Below, in pieces: positions 37,775 through 46,373 of a stretch of DNA of 64,000 bases. Position 1 is the stretch's first letter; each line of letters begins with the position of its first letter. The position numbers and the translations under genes are program-made. The notes below the pieces were generated by a model. It did not search any database and was not told where the DNA came from. It worked only from the letters and a program-made list of their open reading frames with translations. Source of the stretch: Hyphomicrobiales bacterium. GTDB lineage: Bacteria > Pseudomonadota > Alphaproteobacteria > Rhizobiales > Rhizobiaceae. The DNA is taken from assembly GCA_021775415.1 (NCBI GenBank), contig JAJFHV010000004.1:124001-188000 (forward strand), in the 5' to 3' direction.

Positions 37775-37836
37775 TGCTCTCCCATACAGCTAGAAATCCA
37801 TTGCCTGACCATAAAGTTTAATGAATGAAAATAATT

Positions 37837-37852
37837 ATGCAAACGTTTTCAT
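37837..37852. promoter_or_regulatory. LacI-family operator between tctA and the LacI regulator
   Basis: ATGCAAACGTTTTCAT is a 16-bp palindrome with one unpaired position pair and the central AAACGTTT typical of LacI/GalR operators with a CG centre. It lies 63 nt before the tctA ATG and 20 nt before the chosen regulator ATG. Binding by the adjacent LacI protein, repressing tctABC-sauST and itself, is inferred from position and motif. Confidence 0.75.
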
Positions 37853-37871
37853 TTTGAGGTATTTTGAGCCC

Positions 37872-38912
37872 ATGAAACGTGTTCGTTCCCGAAAAGGGGC
37901 TCCAGGAATCGTCGAGGTCGCGCATCGGGCCAATGTTTCGCCCGCAACGGTATCGCGCTTTTACAATTCACCTGAAATTGTTCGTGGCCCCACAAGATCG
38001 CGGATTGAAAAGGCTGCAATCGACCTTGGCTATATCCGTGACCGGATGGCCGGCGCATTGCATAACCGGTTTTCCGGCACGATCGGATTGATCGTACCGA
38101 CAATAGACAATGCGATTTTTTCAGAAATGATTGAGGCATTTTCAGCCAGGCTGCAGGAAAAAGACCGCACGATGCTGATTGCAGCACACGGTTATGATTT
38201 GACACTTGAAACGGCGGTGGTTCGTGCGTTGCTTGAAAGGCGCATTGATGGCGTTGCGCTTGTGGGCTTTGATCATGAGGAAGTACCACTTAATATGCTG
38301 GGCCAGCGAGACGTTCCGGTCATTTCAATCTGGAACTACAGAGATAACTCTCCAATTCCCTGTGTTGGTGCCAATAACCGCGAAGCGGGCAGATTGGTCA
38401 GCCGCCATTTGGTGGAGCTTGGACACCGGGATATTGCGTTTATCTTTCCTGATACGGCTACAAATGATCGCGCGCGAGACCGGGTGCGGGGCGCGCTCGA
38501 TGCCGCGCAAACAATGAACCACACAGTTCCCAGTGAACGCATATTCTCGTGTCCTTATGACGTTGGTGAAGCCAAGAAACTCGCCATAGACCTGTTAAAG
38601 AAGAATAGGCCCACAGCCATCATCTGCGGCAATGACATTATCGCGCACGGCGTCATTTATGCCTGTCACAGTATGGGTTTGTCGGTTCCCGACGAAGTTT
38701 CTGTTGCCGGTATTGGGGATTTTCGCGGCTCTGAACACATGGAACCGGGATTAACGACTGTTCGACTTCCCGCCAGACGGATCGGGCGCATCGCTGCAGA
38801 CACAATCCTGACTATGAGCGAAACGGGTATTCCACCCAATCCGTTACACAGATTGATCGAACTTTCTTTGATCAAACGGCAATCAACTGGTCCGGCCAGA
38901 AAAGTGAATTAG
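37872..38912 (+). CDS. LacI-family transcriptional regulator
   Basis: A 346-residue repressor: LacI helix-turn-helix at residues 13-57 (VEVAHRANVSPATVSRFYN, hinge GYIRDRMAGALHNR), then a periplasmic-binding-protein-like effector domain (GTIGLIVPTIDNAIFSEMIEAF, VALVGFDHE, ICGNDIIAHGV, VSVAGIGDFRGSEHMEPGLTTVR). I chose the ATG at 37872; starting at 37821 would put the operator inside the gene. It is divergent from tctABC-sauST, which it most likely represses until the transported acid or a derivative binds. Its stop lies 11 nt from the convergent dctM stop. Confidence 0.93.
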   Translation: MKRVRSRKGAPGIVEVAHRANVSPATVSRFYNSPEIVRGPTRSRIEKAAIDLGYIRDRMAGALHNRFSGTIGLIVPTIDNAIFSEMIEAFSARLQEKDRTMLIAAHGYDLTLETAVVRALLERRIDGVALVGFDHEEVPLNMLGQRDVPVISIWNYRDNSPIPCVGANNREAGRLVSRHLVELGHRDIAFIFPDTATNDRARDRVRGALDAAQTMNHTVPSERIFSCPYDVGEAKKLAIDLLKKNRPTAIICGNDIIAHGVIYACHSMGLSVPDEVSVAGIGDFRGSEHMEPGLTTVRLPARRIGRIAADTILTMSETGIPPNPLHRLIELSLIKRQSTGPARKVN

Positions 38913-38922
38913 GACCTGGCAC

Positions 38923-40296
38923 TTATCTTACTATGAGCTCCGGTCCCATAAAATAGGTCGGCAGGATGGTCGACATCGCCGGTATGTAGGTCACCATAAT
39001 CAGGAAAATGAAGAGTATTCCAAGCCATGGGAGTGCTGCCTTGACCACACTCATCATTGGCATTCCGGCAACCCCGGAAGTCACAAATAAATTGAGGCCA
39101 ACGGGTGGTGTGATCATGCCGATCTCCATATTGACCACCATGATGATGCCCAAATGAATGGGATCGATACCCAATTCGATTGCAATCGGGAAAACCAGCG
39201 GTGCCACAATAACGATCAGGCCGGAGGGCTCCATGAATTGTCCGCCTATGAGCAAGATTACATTTACGACAATCAGGAACATCCACCAATCAAGCCCGAC
39301 ATTGAGCATTGCGCCAGCAATGTGCTGGGGAATTTGTTCATCAGTCAGCACATGTTTGAGGATCAACGCATTTGCGATGATGAAAAGCAGGGTAATTGTC
39401 AGTTTTCCGGCCTCAAACAAAGTGTCACGCGTGTCGGAATGAAACCAGGCAGTAATCAGCGCCTGGGGTTTTTTCAAAAGTGAAATGGAAGTTCCGTCCG
39501 GCCCGCTCAGTGGCCCCATGTCGCGATAAACAAACACTGCAATTATGAACGCATAAACCGATGCAACAGCTGCTGCCTCTGTCGGGGTGAAATAGCCGCC
39601 ATAGATACCGCCTAGTATGATTACGATCAGCAGCAGCCCCCAAAACGCATCCAGGCCGGATGCCAATATTTCTTGAAATCCCTGCCACTCCCCCTTCGGC
39701 AGGTTTTTCCACTTGGCGGCGATGTAAATGCCGACCATCAACATGGTGCCGGCGATAATGCCCGGGATGACACCCGCCAAAAACATACGGCCCACGGAGA
39801 CATCGGTCGCGGCAGCGTAAACCACCATCACAATCGAGGGCGGGATGAGAATTCCCAGTGTGCCGGCATTGCAGATCACACCAGCAGCAAATTCCTTTGA
39901 ATATCCGACCTGGCGCATTCCGGCGATGACGATGGTGCCAATGGCAACCACGGTTGCGGGTGAAGACCCGGAAAGGGCTGCAAACAACATACATGCAAAC
40001 ACACCGGCAATCGCCAACCCGCCGGGCAGATGTCCAACGCAGGCAATTGAAAACCGAATGATCCGCCGGGCAACACCACCGGTAGACATGAAAGAGGATG
40101 CCAAAATGAAAAACGGAATTGCCAGAAGCGTGTAGTGACCCTGAAATGCCGAGAACAGGGTTTGTGAAATTGAGGCAAGCGAGCTGTCTGAAAATGTCAG
40201 TAGAAACAATATGGAACTAAGGCCAAGTGCGACCGCAATCGGCACTCCGATCAACAAAAGACCAATGACAAGTCCAAAAAGTATTGCCACTTCCAT
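38923..40296 (-). CDS. dctM: TRAP transporter large permease (DctM)
   Basis: A 457-residue, about 12-segment permease with the DctM landmarks GHLPGGLAIAGVFACMLFAALSG (partly), GTLGILIPPSIVMVVYA, YFTPTEAAAVASVYA and MITPPVGLNLFVTSGVAG. This is the C4-dicarboxylate-type TRAP large subunit that couples Na+ flow to uptake. Its ATG shares a base with the dctQ stop (TGATG). It ends the dctP-dctQ-dctM unit and converges with the LacI gene. Confidence 0.93.
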   Translation of the reverse strand: MEVAILFGLVIGLLLIGVPIAVALGLSSILFLLTFSDSSLASISQTLFSAFQGHYTLLAIPFFILASSFMSTGGVARRIIRFSIACVGHLPGGLAIAGVFACMLFAALSGSSPATVVAIGTIVIAGMRQVGYSKEFAAGVICNAGTLGILIPPSIVMVVYAAATDVSVGRMFLAGVIPGIIAGTMLMVGIYIAAKWKNLPKGEWQGFQEILASGLDAFWGLLLIVIILGGIYGGYFTPTEAAAVASVYAFIIAVFVYRDMGPLSGPDGTSISLLKKPQALITAWFHSDTRDTLFEAGKLTITLLFIIANALILKHVLTDEQIPQHIAGAMLNVGLDWWMFLIVVNVILLIGGQFMEPSGLIVIVAPLVFPIAIELGIDPIHLGIIMVVNMEIGMITPPVGLNLFVTSGVAGMPMMSVVKAALPWLGILFIFLIMVTYIPAMSTILPTYFMGPELIVR

Positions 40297-41024
40297 CAGG
40301 GTTTATCCCGCGCGCTGGAAATTTGTTCGACTGCATCTTCAACCTCATGGCTTGCTATGATGCTGTCGGTTTGGTTTTTCCAAACCTTTATGCCTGCCTG
40401 GACAAAGCGAAACAAAAGCAACGCCATGCCAAGCGGCAGTGCAAAATAAGGAATAAAGCGGGGGAATTTTTCGTATTGCTCGCCGTTGTTCATCCAGTCT
40501 GCGATAAACTGGAGAAATCCGGGCATATTGACATCATCAACCTCGTACCAGGCCTTGGCGAGAAACTTCTCCTCAAATCCGGTTGGAAACCAGCGTCCGG
40601 TGGTTGCGGGCAGATTGGCGAAATTGGCCCAGTAGTCCCAACTGCCTTTCAGCAGGAGAAATGCATAGAGCAGACAGCAGAAGACAGACAGCAGTGTCAG
40701 GGCCTTGCGCGGTCTCGGGGGCAGCATGTTTGTAACCAGATCGACGCCCAGATGCGCTTTCAGCTTGACGCAGTAACTCACCCCCAACAGCACCAGCCAG
40801 GCAAACAAGAACACGGTGAGTTCAAGTGAGAGCAGGCCGAAGGTTGAAAGCGGTTTGGCAAGCGGCGCAAACCAGTCGGAACGCCAGAATGAATATTCCT
40901 GAAATTTGCGGATAACGACATTGGCAAAGGTGATGAGCGCCATTGATCCTAACAGAATGGCGATCAGTGTTTCTTCCAGCTTGTCCAAAATGCCGCGCTG
41001 GGAAATTCCTGAAGACTGGGTCAC
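40296..41024 (-). CDS. dctQ: TRAP transporter small permease (DctQ)
   Basis: A 242-residue subunit, longer than the usual 160-190, with four membrane segments: LEETLIAILLGSMALITFANVVIR, LTVFLFAWLVLLGVSYCVKLKAHLGVDL with the family's H-x-x-V/I-D motif, a third at LLSVFCCLLYAFLLL and a fourth near the C-terminus. Extra length comes from a periplasmic insertion before the fourth helix. The start is GTG at 41024 without a visible Shine-Dalgarno site, 13 nt below a strong stem-loop, so translation may be limited relative to dctP. Confidence 0.88.
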   Translation of the reverse strand: MTQSSGISQRGILDKLEETLIAILLGSMALITFANVVIRKFQEYSFWRSDWFAPLAKPLSTFGLLSLELTVFLFAWLVLLGVSYCVKLKAHLGVDLVTNMLPPRPRKALTLLSVFCCLLYAFLLLKGSWDYWANFANLPATTGRWFPTGFEEKFLAKAWYEVDDVNMPGFLQFIADWMNNGEQYEKFPRFIPYFALPLGMALLLFRFVQAGIKVWKNQTDSIIASHEVEDAVEQISSARDKP

Positions 41025-41036
41025 AAGTTTGATGGG

Positions 41037-41076
41037 CAGGCACTACCGAAATATTTGATGAGGCCGGTAGTGCCTG
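41037..41076 (-). promoter_or_regulatory. Intercistronic stem-loop between dctP and dctQ
   Basis: CAGGCACTACCG (41037-41048) and CGGTAGTGCCTG (41065-41076) are perfectly complementary over twelve bases with a 16-nt loop, starting 8 nt after the dctP stop. No U-run follows. The distal side ends 13 nt before the dctQ GTG, covering the place where a ribosome site would be. Confidence 0.7.
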
Positions 41077-41084
41077 TTCCCATT

Positions 41085-42089
41085 TTAGTGAGTGGCGTTG
41101 ATGGCTTGTGCGGCGTCAATCATGTCGGCACCCACATCGCCTTCAAACTGCTTCCACACAGGCTTCATTGCATCAACCCAGGCCTGGCGTTGTGCGGCAT
41201 CCAACTGACGCACTTCTGTACCCGCTGCGATAACTGCGGCCTTTGCTTTTTCGTTTACTGCAAAAGCTTCGCCATTGCGTGCTTGGGTAACTTCCTCGAC
41301 GATTGTGGAAAGCTGGTCGCGAACGCCTGCATCAAGGCCATCCCACCACTCAGCAGAAGTTACGACCAGATAGTCGATAATGCCATGATTGGATTCGGTT
41401 ACCCCATCCTGGACTTCAAAGAATTTCTTTCCGTAGATGTTCGACCAGGTGTTTTCCTGCCCATCAATTGTCTTGGTTTGCAGGGCACCGTAAACTTCCT
41501 TGAAAGACATTTTCTGCGGGACGCCACCCACCGCTTCAAACTGGGCCTGCAACACATCTGAAGACTGGATACGGAACTTCAGACCTTCGGCATCCGACGG
41601 ATTGATTAAGGGTCTGGTGGCTGACAATTGTTTTAATCCGTTGTGCCAAAAGGCCAGGCCCTTGAGACCGCGATTGACCATGGAATCTTTCATCGCCTGT
41701 CCAGCATCAGAATTCTGGAAAGCGTCCACTGCATCCATGTTTTTAAACATGAAGGGCAGGTCGAACAGTCGAAACTGCTTGGTGTATTTTTCAAATTTCG
41801 AAAGGGAAGGGGCCGCCAGTTGTACGTCTCCAAGCAGTAATGCTTCAAGCACCTTGTTATCGTCATAAAGGGTTGAATTCGGGAACACCTCCATACAGGC
41901 CTTGCCGTTCATCTCGGCATTTACGCGCTCCGCCAACAGCGTGGCTGCAATCCCCTTCGGGTGTTTGTCTGTATTGGTAACGTGACTGAATTTGATGACT
42001 GTTTCGCCATCATCACACTGGGCGTATGCACTCAATGATGTTGCTGCCACCAGGCTTGCCGCAATCGCGGTAATTTTCAACATGCGCAT
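41085..42089 (-). CDS. dctP: TRAP transporter solute-binding protein (DctP)
   Basis: A 334-residue exported protein: signal peptide ending AYA|Q near residue 24, then DctP fold with IKFSHVTNTDKHPKG, LRDPxxF-like FRLFDLPFMF, the binding Arg in GLKFRIQSSDVLQAQFEAVGG and TKTIDGQENTWSNIY. This is the C4-dicarboxylate type, distinct from the keto-acid type dctP earlier in the window. I chose the ATG at 42089 because GGAGGAG lies 6 nt upstream; another ATG follows at 42083. First gene of dctPQM; divergent from the MscS gene. Confidence 0.92.
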   Translation of the reverse strand: MRMLKITAIAASLVAATSLSAYAQCDDGETVIKFSHVTNTDKHPKGIAATLLAERVNAEMNGKACMEVFPNSTLYDDNKVLEALLLGDVQLAAPSLSKFEKYTKQFRLFDLPFMFKNMDAVDAFQNSDAGQAMKDSMVNRGLKGLAFWHNGLKQLSATRPLINPSDAEGLKFRIQSSDVLQAQFEAVGGVPQKMSFKEVYGALQTKTIDGQENTWSNIYGKKFFEVQDGVTESNHGIIDYLVVTSAEWWDGLDAGVRDQLSTIVEEVTQARNGEAFAVNEKAKAAVIAAGTEVRQLDAAQRQAWVDAMKPVWKQFEGDVGADMIDAAQAINATH

Positions 42090-42227
42090 GATAATCTCCT
42101 CCACTTGTTTGCTCCGGCCTTCTGTCGCATAAGGCAGGAAACTTTATAGTGTCATTAAAGGCCATAGCAGGGCGCGTTACAATGGTGCTTTCGACCAATG
42201 GTTTGTGATTTGAATGGAGAGCGGAAT

Positions 42228-44711
42228 ATGAAGCAGCTGGCTTTTATAGTTCTGTACGTTTTGAGTGCAATCTGGTTTGGCAGTATCCAAGCCAGTGCAC
42301 AAAGTACGTTGAATTCAACCGAGGGTGCGGTGGTTCCCAAGGCGAGCGTAATCACACCAACCACACCGGCAGCACAATCAGTTGAGCCGAAAAAAGCGGC
42401 ATCCTGGAGTGGCGTTCTCGATTCAACAGTACAGGCGCTGTCGCGTGAAGGTTTGACCAGCGAAGAGTTGGACAAACATTTCAAGGAAGCAGGGCGGATT
42501 ATTGGAGAGACAAATGCCAAAATCCTTGAAGTCCAACCCGAGGTTAATCAGCTAAGCCAGCAGCTCGAAGAAATCGGGCCTGGTCCGGGTGAAGGGGAGC
42601 CAGCAGAAGCTGCAGATATTTCTGCCCGCAGGGATTTGCTTAATAAACAATTTGCCGAAGCAGACGGCAAGTTGAAAGAAGCCAAGCTGGCGCTTGTGCG
42701 TGCGCAGCAAATACAAAAAAGCATTGCAAGTAACCGGCGTGCCAGGTTTGTCCGTGCGTTGACCGCGCGATCTGGTGATCCCGTTGATACCACCTTTTGG
42801 GGCAGGTTCTTGTCCGGATTCAAAGGCTTTTCGAGAAGCTTTGGCCTATTGTTCAAGGATTCTTTTTCAGTTGTTTCGAGCACCCACCAGTTAGAAACAT
42901 GGAAGAAACTGGCTTTGCCAATACTTCTTATCCTGGCTTTTTCGATTCTCGTGTATTTACGGCGAACGCTGATGGCTTTTGGCGGGTCGTTGAATTTGCC
43001 GAAGGAAAACACTGAAGTAACAAACCCGGTTCGTGGGTTTTTCGATTTTTGTCGCTTCGGTGTGTTTGGTGCGCTTATCCCGATCATACTCTATCTGGCG
43101 CTCTCCAAATTCGGGCTTTTGACGGCAAGACTCGACCAGTTCATGCGCGAAATAGTCATTTCGCTTGGCTTTGTTGTTTTGGCGGTATCGCTTGCTGTGG
43201 TGATTTTGGCCCCTTCTGACAATCGCAAACGGATTGCCAATCTCTCGGATGCTACAGCCACCAAGGTGTTCCATTTATTGGTTGCGGGGTTGGCGATTGC
43301 CACAGCCTTGCGGATATTAAATGTCACGTCGGTTGTTTTGGTTTCACCCTTTGAAGTGAGTTTCGGCTTCAGCATTTTAACCAGTGTGGTGGTATCCGCG
43401 TTCGGGCTCTGCGCCTTGTGGCTGATTGCACGTGACAGTGAGGGGCGACCGATTTACGGAGACCCACAACTGCGAGTGATCAGCTGGCGTTATCTGCGTT
43501 TGTTTGTCTGGATAGCAATTGGTGTAACGATTATTGCAATCCTTTCCGGCTATATCGCGCTTGCAGAGTTTCTGTCATTGCAGTTGATTTTTGGATCGGT
43601 TGTTTTAGGCACTGTGTGGCTCTTGTTGCGAGTTCTGGAAGCCCTTCAGTCTGGTGCGCTGCAAAACCAGGAAGCAATCGCCCAAGAGCCCTTGGCGGAA
43701 GCCAGCCGCACTTCTCCCAACCAGATGGGCGTACTTGGTTTTGGTGTTTCAAAACTGTTGGTCTACCTCGTGGCAATCGTATTGTTGTTGTTGCCCTGGG
43801 GTTACCAGACCAGCGACTTCTTCCTGATGATCAGCCGGGTCTTCTTCGGCTTTCAGATTGGCGGATTGAGTTTTTCCCTTTCTACCATCTTGATGGCTGT
43901 GGCGCTGTTTGCCGTTGGCTACACCATTACCATTGCGCTTCGCGGCTGGCTCAACAACCGGCTCTTGCCGACAACCAAACTCGATATCGGGGTCAGCAAT
44001 TCAATCTCGACAATTTTCGGGTATTTCGGGTTTACGCTTGCTGCGGTTCTGGCAATCACGGCGGCGGGATTTGACTTGTCAAACCTTGCCATTGTTGCCG
44101 GTGCTCTCTCGCTGGGCGTTGGTTTCGGTCTGCAAAGTATTGTCAGCAATTTTGTCTCCGGCTTGATCCTGCTTACCGAGCGTCCGATCGCTGCCGGTGA
44201 CTGGGTAGTGACAACTGGAGGGGAGGGAACCGTCAAGCGTATATCGGTGCGTTCAACGGAGATCGAGACATTCGACCGGGCGTCGGTGATTGTACCCAAT
44301 TCTACCTTGATAACCGATCCGGTGACCAATTGGACACGCACAAACAAGATGGGTCGAATTATCGTTCCAATCGGAGTGGGATACGATTCCGACCCGGATC
44401 AGGTGCGGGAAATTTTGCTTGGCTGTGCGGATGAGAATTCCGGTATCCTGCGCAAGCCAATGCCAATCGTGTATCTGATGGACTTTGGTGCGGATGCATT
44501 GGTTTTCCAGTTGCGTGCCTACCTCGCAGACATCAACTACAGTGTCGTTGTACAAAGTGAACTGCGGTTTGCAATATTGAAAGCGCTGCGTGCAGCCAAA
44601 ATTGAAATCCCCTTCCCTCAAAGGGATATTCATATCAAGAGTGGCAGCCTTGCAGAAACCAAACCAGCAGCTCGTGCAGCCAAAAAGTTGACAGGGAGAA
44701 AGTCACGCTGA
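42228..44711 (+). CDS. Large MscS-family mechanosensitive channel with DUF3772-like N-domain
   Basis: An 827-residue protein. It has a signal peptide (cleavage after ASA, residue 24), a periplasmic coiled-coil region to about 190 (DUF3772-type), then around ten membrane segments. The MscS core begins near residue 615 with SNLAIVAGALSLGVGFGLQS, IVSNFVSGLILLTERPIAAGDWV, and the beta domain VKRISVRSTEIETFD, VIVPNSTLITDPVTNW. It releases solutes on hypo-osmotic shock. GGAGAGCGG precedes the ATG at 42228. The downstream acyl-CoA synthetase follows after three bases. Confidence 0.92.
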   Translation: MKQLAFIVLYVLSAIWFGSIQASAQSTLNSTEGAVVPKASVITPTTPAAQSVEPKKAASWSGVLDSTVQALSREGLTSEELDKHFKEAGRIIGETNAKILEVQPEVNQLSQQLEEIGPGPGEGEPAEAADISARRDLLNKQFAEADGKLKEAKLALVRAQQIQKSIASNRRARFVRALTARSGDPVDTTFWGRFLSGFKGFSRSFGLLFKDSFSVVSSTHQLETWKKLALPILLILAFSILVYLRRTLMAFGGSLNLPKENTEVTNPVRGFFDFCRFGVFGALIPIILYLALSKFGLLTARLDQFMREIVISLGFVVLAVSLAVVILAPSDNRKRIANLSDATATKVFHLLVAGLAIATALRILNVTSVVLVSPFEVSFGFSILTSVVVSAFGLCALWLIARDSEGRPIYGDPQLRVISWRYLRLFVWIAIGVTIIAILSGYIALAEFLSLQLIFGSVVLGTVWLLLRVLEALQSGALQNQEAIAQEPLAEASRTSPNQMGVLGFGVSKLLVYLVAIVLLLLPWGYQTSDFFLMISRVFFGFQIGGLSFSLSTILMAVALFAVGYTITIALRGWLNNRLLPTTKLDIGVSNSISTIFGYFGFTLAAVLAITAAGFDLSNLAIVAGALSLGVGFGLQSIVSNFVSGLILLTERPIAAGDWVVTTGGEGTVKRISVRSTEIETFDRASVIVPNSTLITDPVTNWTRTNKMGRIIVPIGVGYDSDPDQVREILLGCADENSGILRKPMPIVYLMDFGADALVFQLRAYLADINYSVVVQSELRFAILKALRAAKIEIPFPQRDIHIKSGSLAETKPAARAAKKLTGRKSR

Positions 44712-44714
44712 TCC

Positions 44715-46355
44715 ATGTATGTTTCCGGAAATAGCTACGAGGAAATTTACGCGAATTTTCGCTGGCAGGTGCCGGAACGTTTCAACATGGGTGTGGTTTG
44801 CTGTGATGATCATGCCGGAAAGGATCCGGACAAAACGGCTCTTGTTCGCTGGCAGGAAGACGGACCGGGCATTTCGCACAGCTATGGTGAACTAAGACGC
44901 CATTCAAATCGTTTGGCAAATGGTCTGCGTTCCCTTGGCATCAGGCAGGGCGACAGGGTGGGAATAATCCTGCCGCAGAGTTTTGAAACAGTAATTTCTC
45001 ATATCGCAATTTACAAACTGGGTGCGATCGCCGTGCCTCTTGCCCGGTTGTTTGGCAGTAATGCAATTGCATTTCGCCTCAATAATGCCGGCGTATCTGT
45101 CGTGCTCACAAATAATGAGGGCGTCGACAAACTATCTGAAATCCGGGAAGTCGTCCCCGACTTGAACCATATCGTTACAGTTGACGAACCAGAAGAAGAC
45201 AAGTTCGTTGGATGGAACGCGCTGCTGGAAGGTCAATTGGATACATTTGACCCGGTAGATACTGAGCCGGATACACCGGCGCTGATCATCTTCACCTCCG
45301 GCACGACGGGTCCGCCAAAGGGTGCGTTGCATGGCCACCGTGTGCTTGCGGGACATATTCCAGGTGTTCAGGTACATCATGAATTCATGCCCCAGCCTGG
45401 GGATGTGGGCTGGACACCGGCGGACTGGGCGTGGGCGGGAGGGCTCCTCAACATCTTGATGCCGTGTCTGTTTTTTGGGGTGCCGGTCGTGTTTGGCGGT
45501 CTTGAACGGTTTGATCCGGAACGGGCATTTCAGATTATGGCTGATGCGGGCGTTGCCAATGCATTCATTCCGCCTACCGCTTTGCGGCTTCTTACGACAG
45601 TGGATGCTCCGGCAGAGCGATATGACTTAAAACTTCGCACGATCGGTTCCGGCGGTGAAAGTCTTGGCGCTGATACCTATGAGTGGGCGAAGCGTGAGTT
45701 GGGAGTAGTGATCAACGAGTTTTATGGCCAGACAGAATGCAATCTGGTTTTAAGCGCCTTTAACGAAGTTGGCGTTTCACGGGCTGGCGCTATTGGGAAA
45801 CCGGTACCGGGCCATCGGGTTGCGGTGATAGATCAAAACGGCCAGGAATGCCCCGTGGGCACACGGGGAGAGGTGGCAATAAGGCGACCGGATCCGGTAA
45901 TGTTTCTGGAATACTGGCGAGACGCACAAGCTACCAAAGACAAATTTATTGGCGACTGGATGCGAACCGGTGACCAGTGTGTCATGGATGAGGAAGGCTA
46001 TTTTTCGTTTGTCGGGCGAGATGATGATATTATCAATTACGCAGGATATCGGGTAGGGCCGGGGGAAATTGAGGATTGTCTCATATCCCATCCGTCAGTG
46101 AAACTTGCCGTGGCAATCGGCAAACCTGACAAATTGCGATCGCAGATCATCAAGGCGTTTGTTGTTCTTCAAGACGGAGAAGTTGAAACGCCCGAACTTC
46201 TTGAAGAGATCCGCAAACATGTGAAGGGGCGGATGTCGGCTAATATTTACCCGCGAGAAATAGAAGCCGTCAGTGAAATTCCACTAACCACAACGGGTAA
46301 GGTAATTCGCAGGGTATTTCGGGAGCGCGCACGTAAAGAGGCCCAACAAGATTAG
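44715..46355 (+). CDS. AMP-dependent acyl-CoA synthetase (medium-chain/ACSM-like)
   Basis: A 546-residue ANL enzyme: IIFTSGTTGPPKGALHGHRV (P-loop near 191), DVGWTPADWAWAGGL, NEFYGQTECN, WMRTGDQCVMDEEGYFSFVGRDDD, NYAGYRVGPGEIED and the catalytic Lys in PLTTTGKVIRR. The W-T-x-A-D-W and G-Y-R-V patterns match acetoacetyl/medium-chain and benzoate-like ACSM groups. It activates a short or medium acid; which one is open. Starts three bases after the mscS stop, which may be a translational link, although the functions are unrelated. Confidence 0.88.
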   Translation: MYVSGNSYEEIYANFRWQVPERFNMGVVCCDDHAGKDPDKTALVRWQEDGPGISHSYGELRRHSNRLANGLRSLGIRQGDRVGIILPQSFETVISHIAIYKLGAIAVPLARLFGSNAIAFRLNNAGVSVVLTNNEGVDKLSEIREVVPDLNHIVTVDEPEEDKFVGWNALLEGQLDTFDPVDTEPDTPALIIFTSGTTGPPKGALHGHRVLAGHIPGVQVHHEFMPQPGDVGWTPADWAWAGGLLNILMPCLFFGVPVVFGGLERFDPERAFQIMADAGVANAFIPPTALRLLTTVDAPAERYDLKLRTIGSGGESLGADTYEWAKRELGVVINEFYGQTECNLVLSAFNEVGVSRAGAIGKPVPGHRVAVIDQNGQECPVGTRGEVAIRRPDPVMFLEYWRDAQATKDKFIGDWMRTGDQCVMDEEGYFSFVGRDDDIINYAGYRVGPGEIEDCLISHPSVKLAVAIGKPDKLRSQIIKAFVVLQDGEVETPELLEEIRKHVKGRMSANIYPREIEAVSEIPLTTTGKVIRRVFRERARKEAQQD

Positions 46356-46373
46356 GCTCAACTGAATTCCGGT

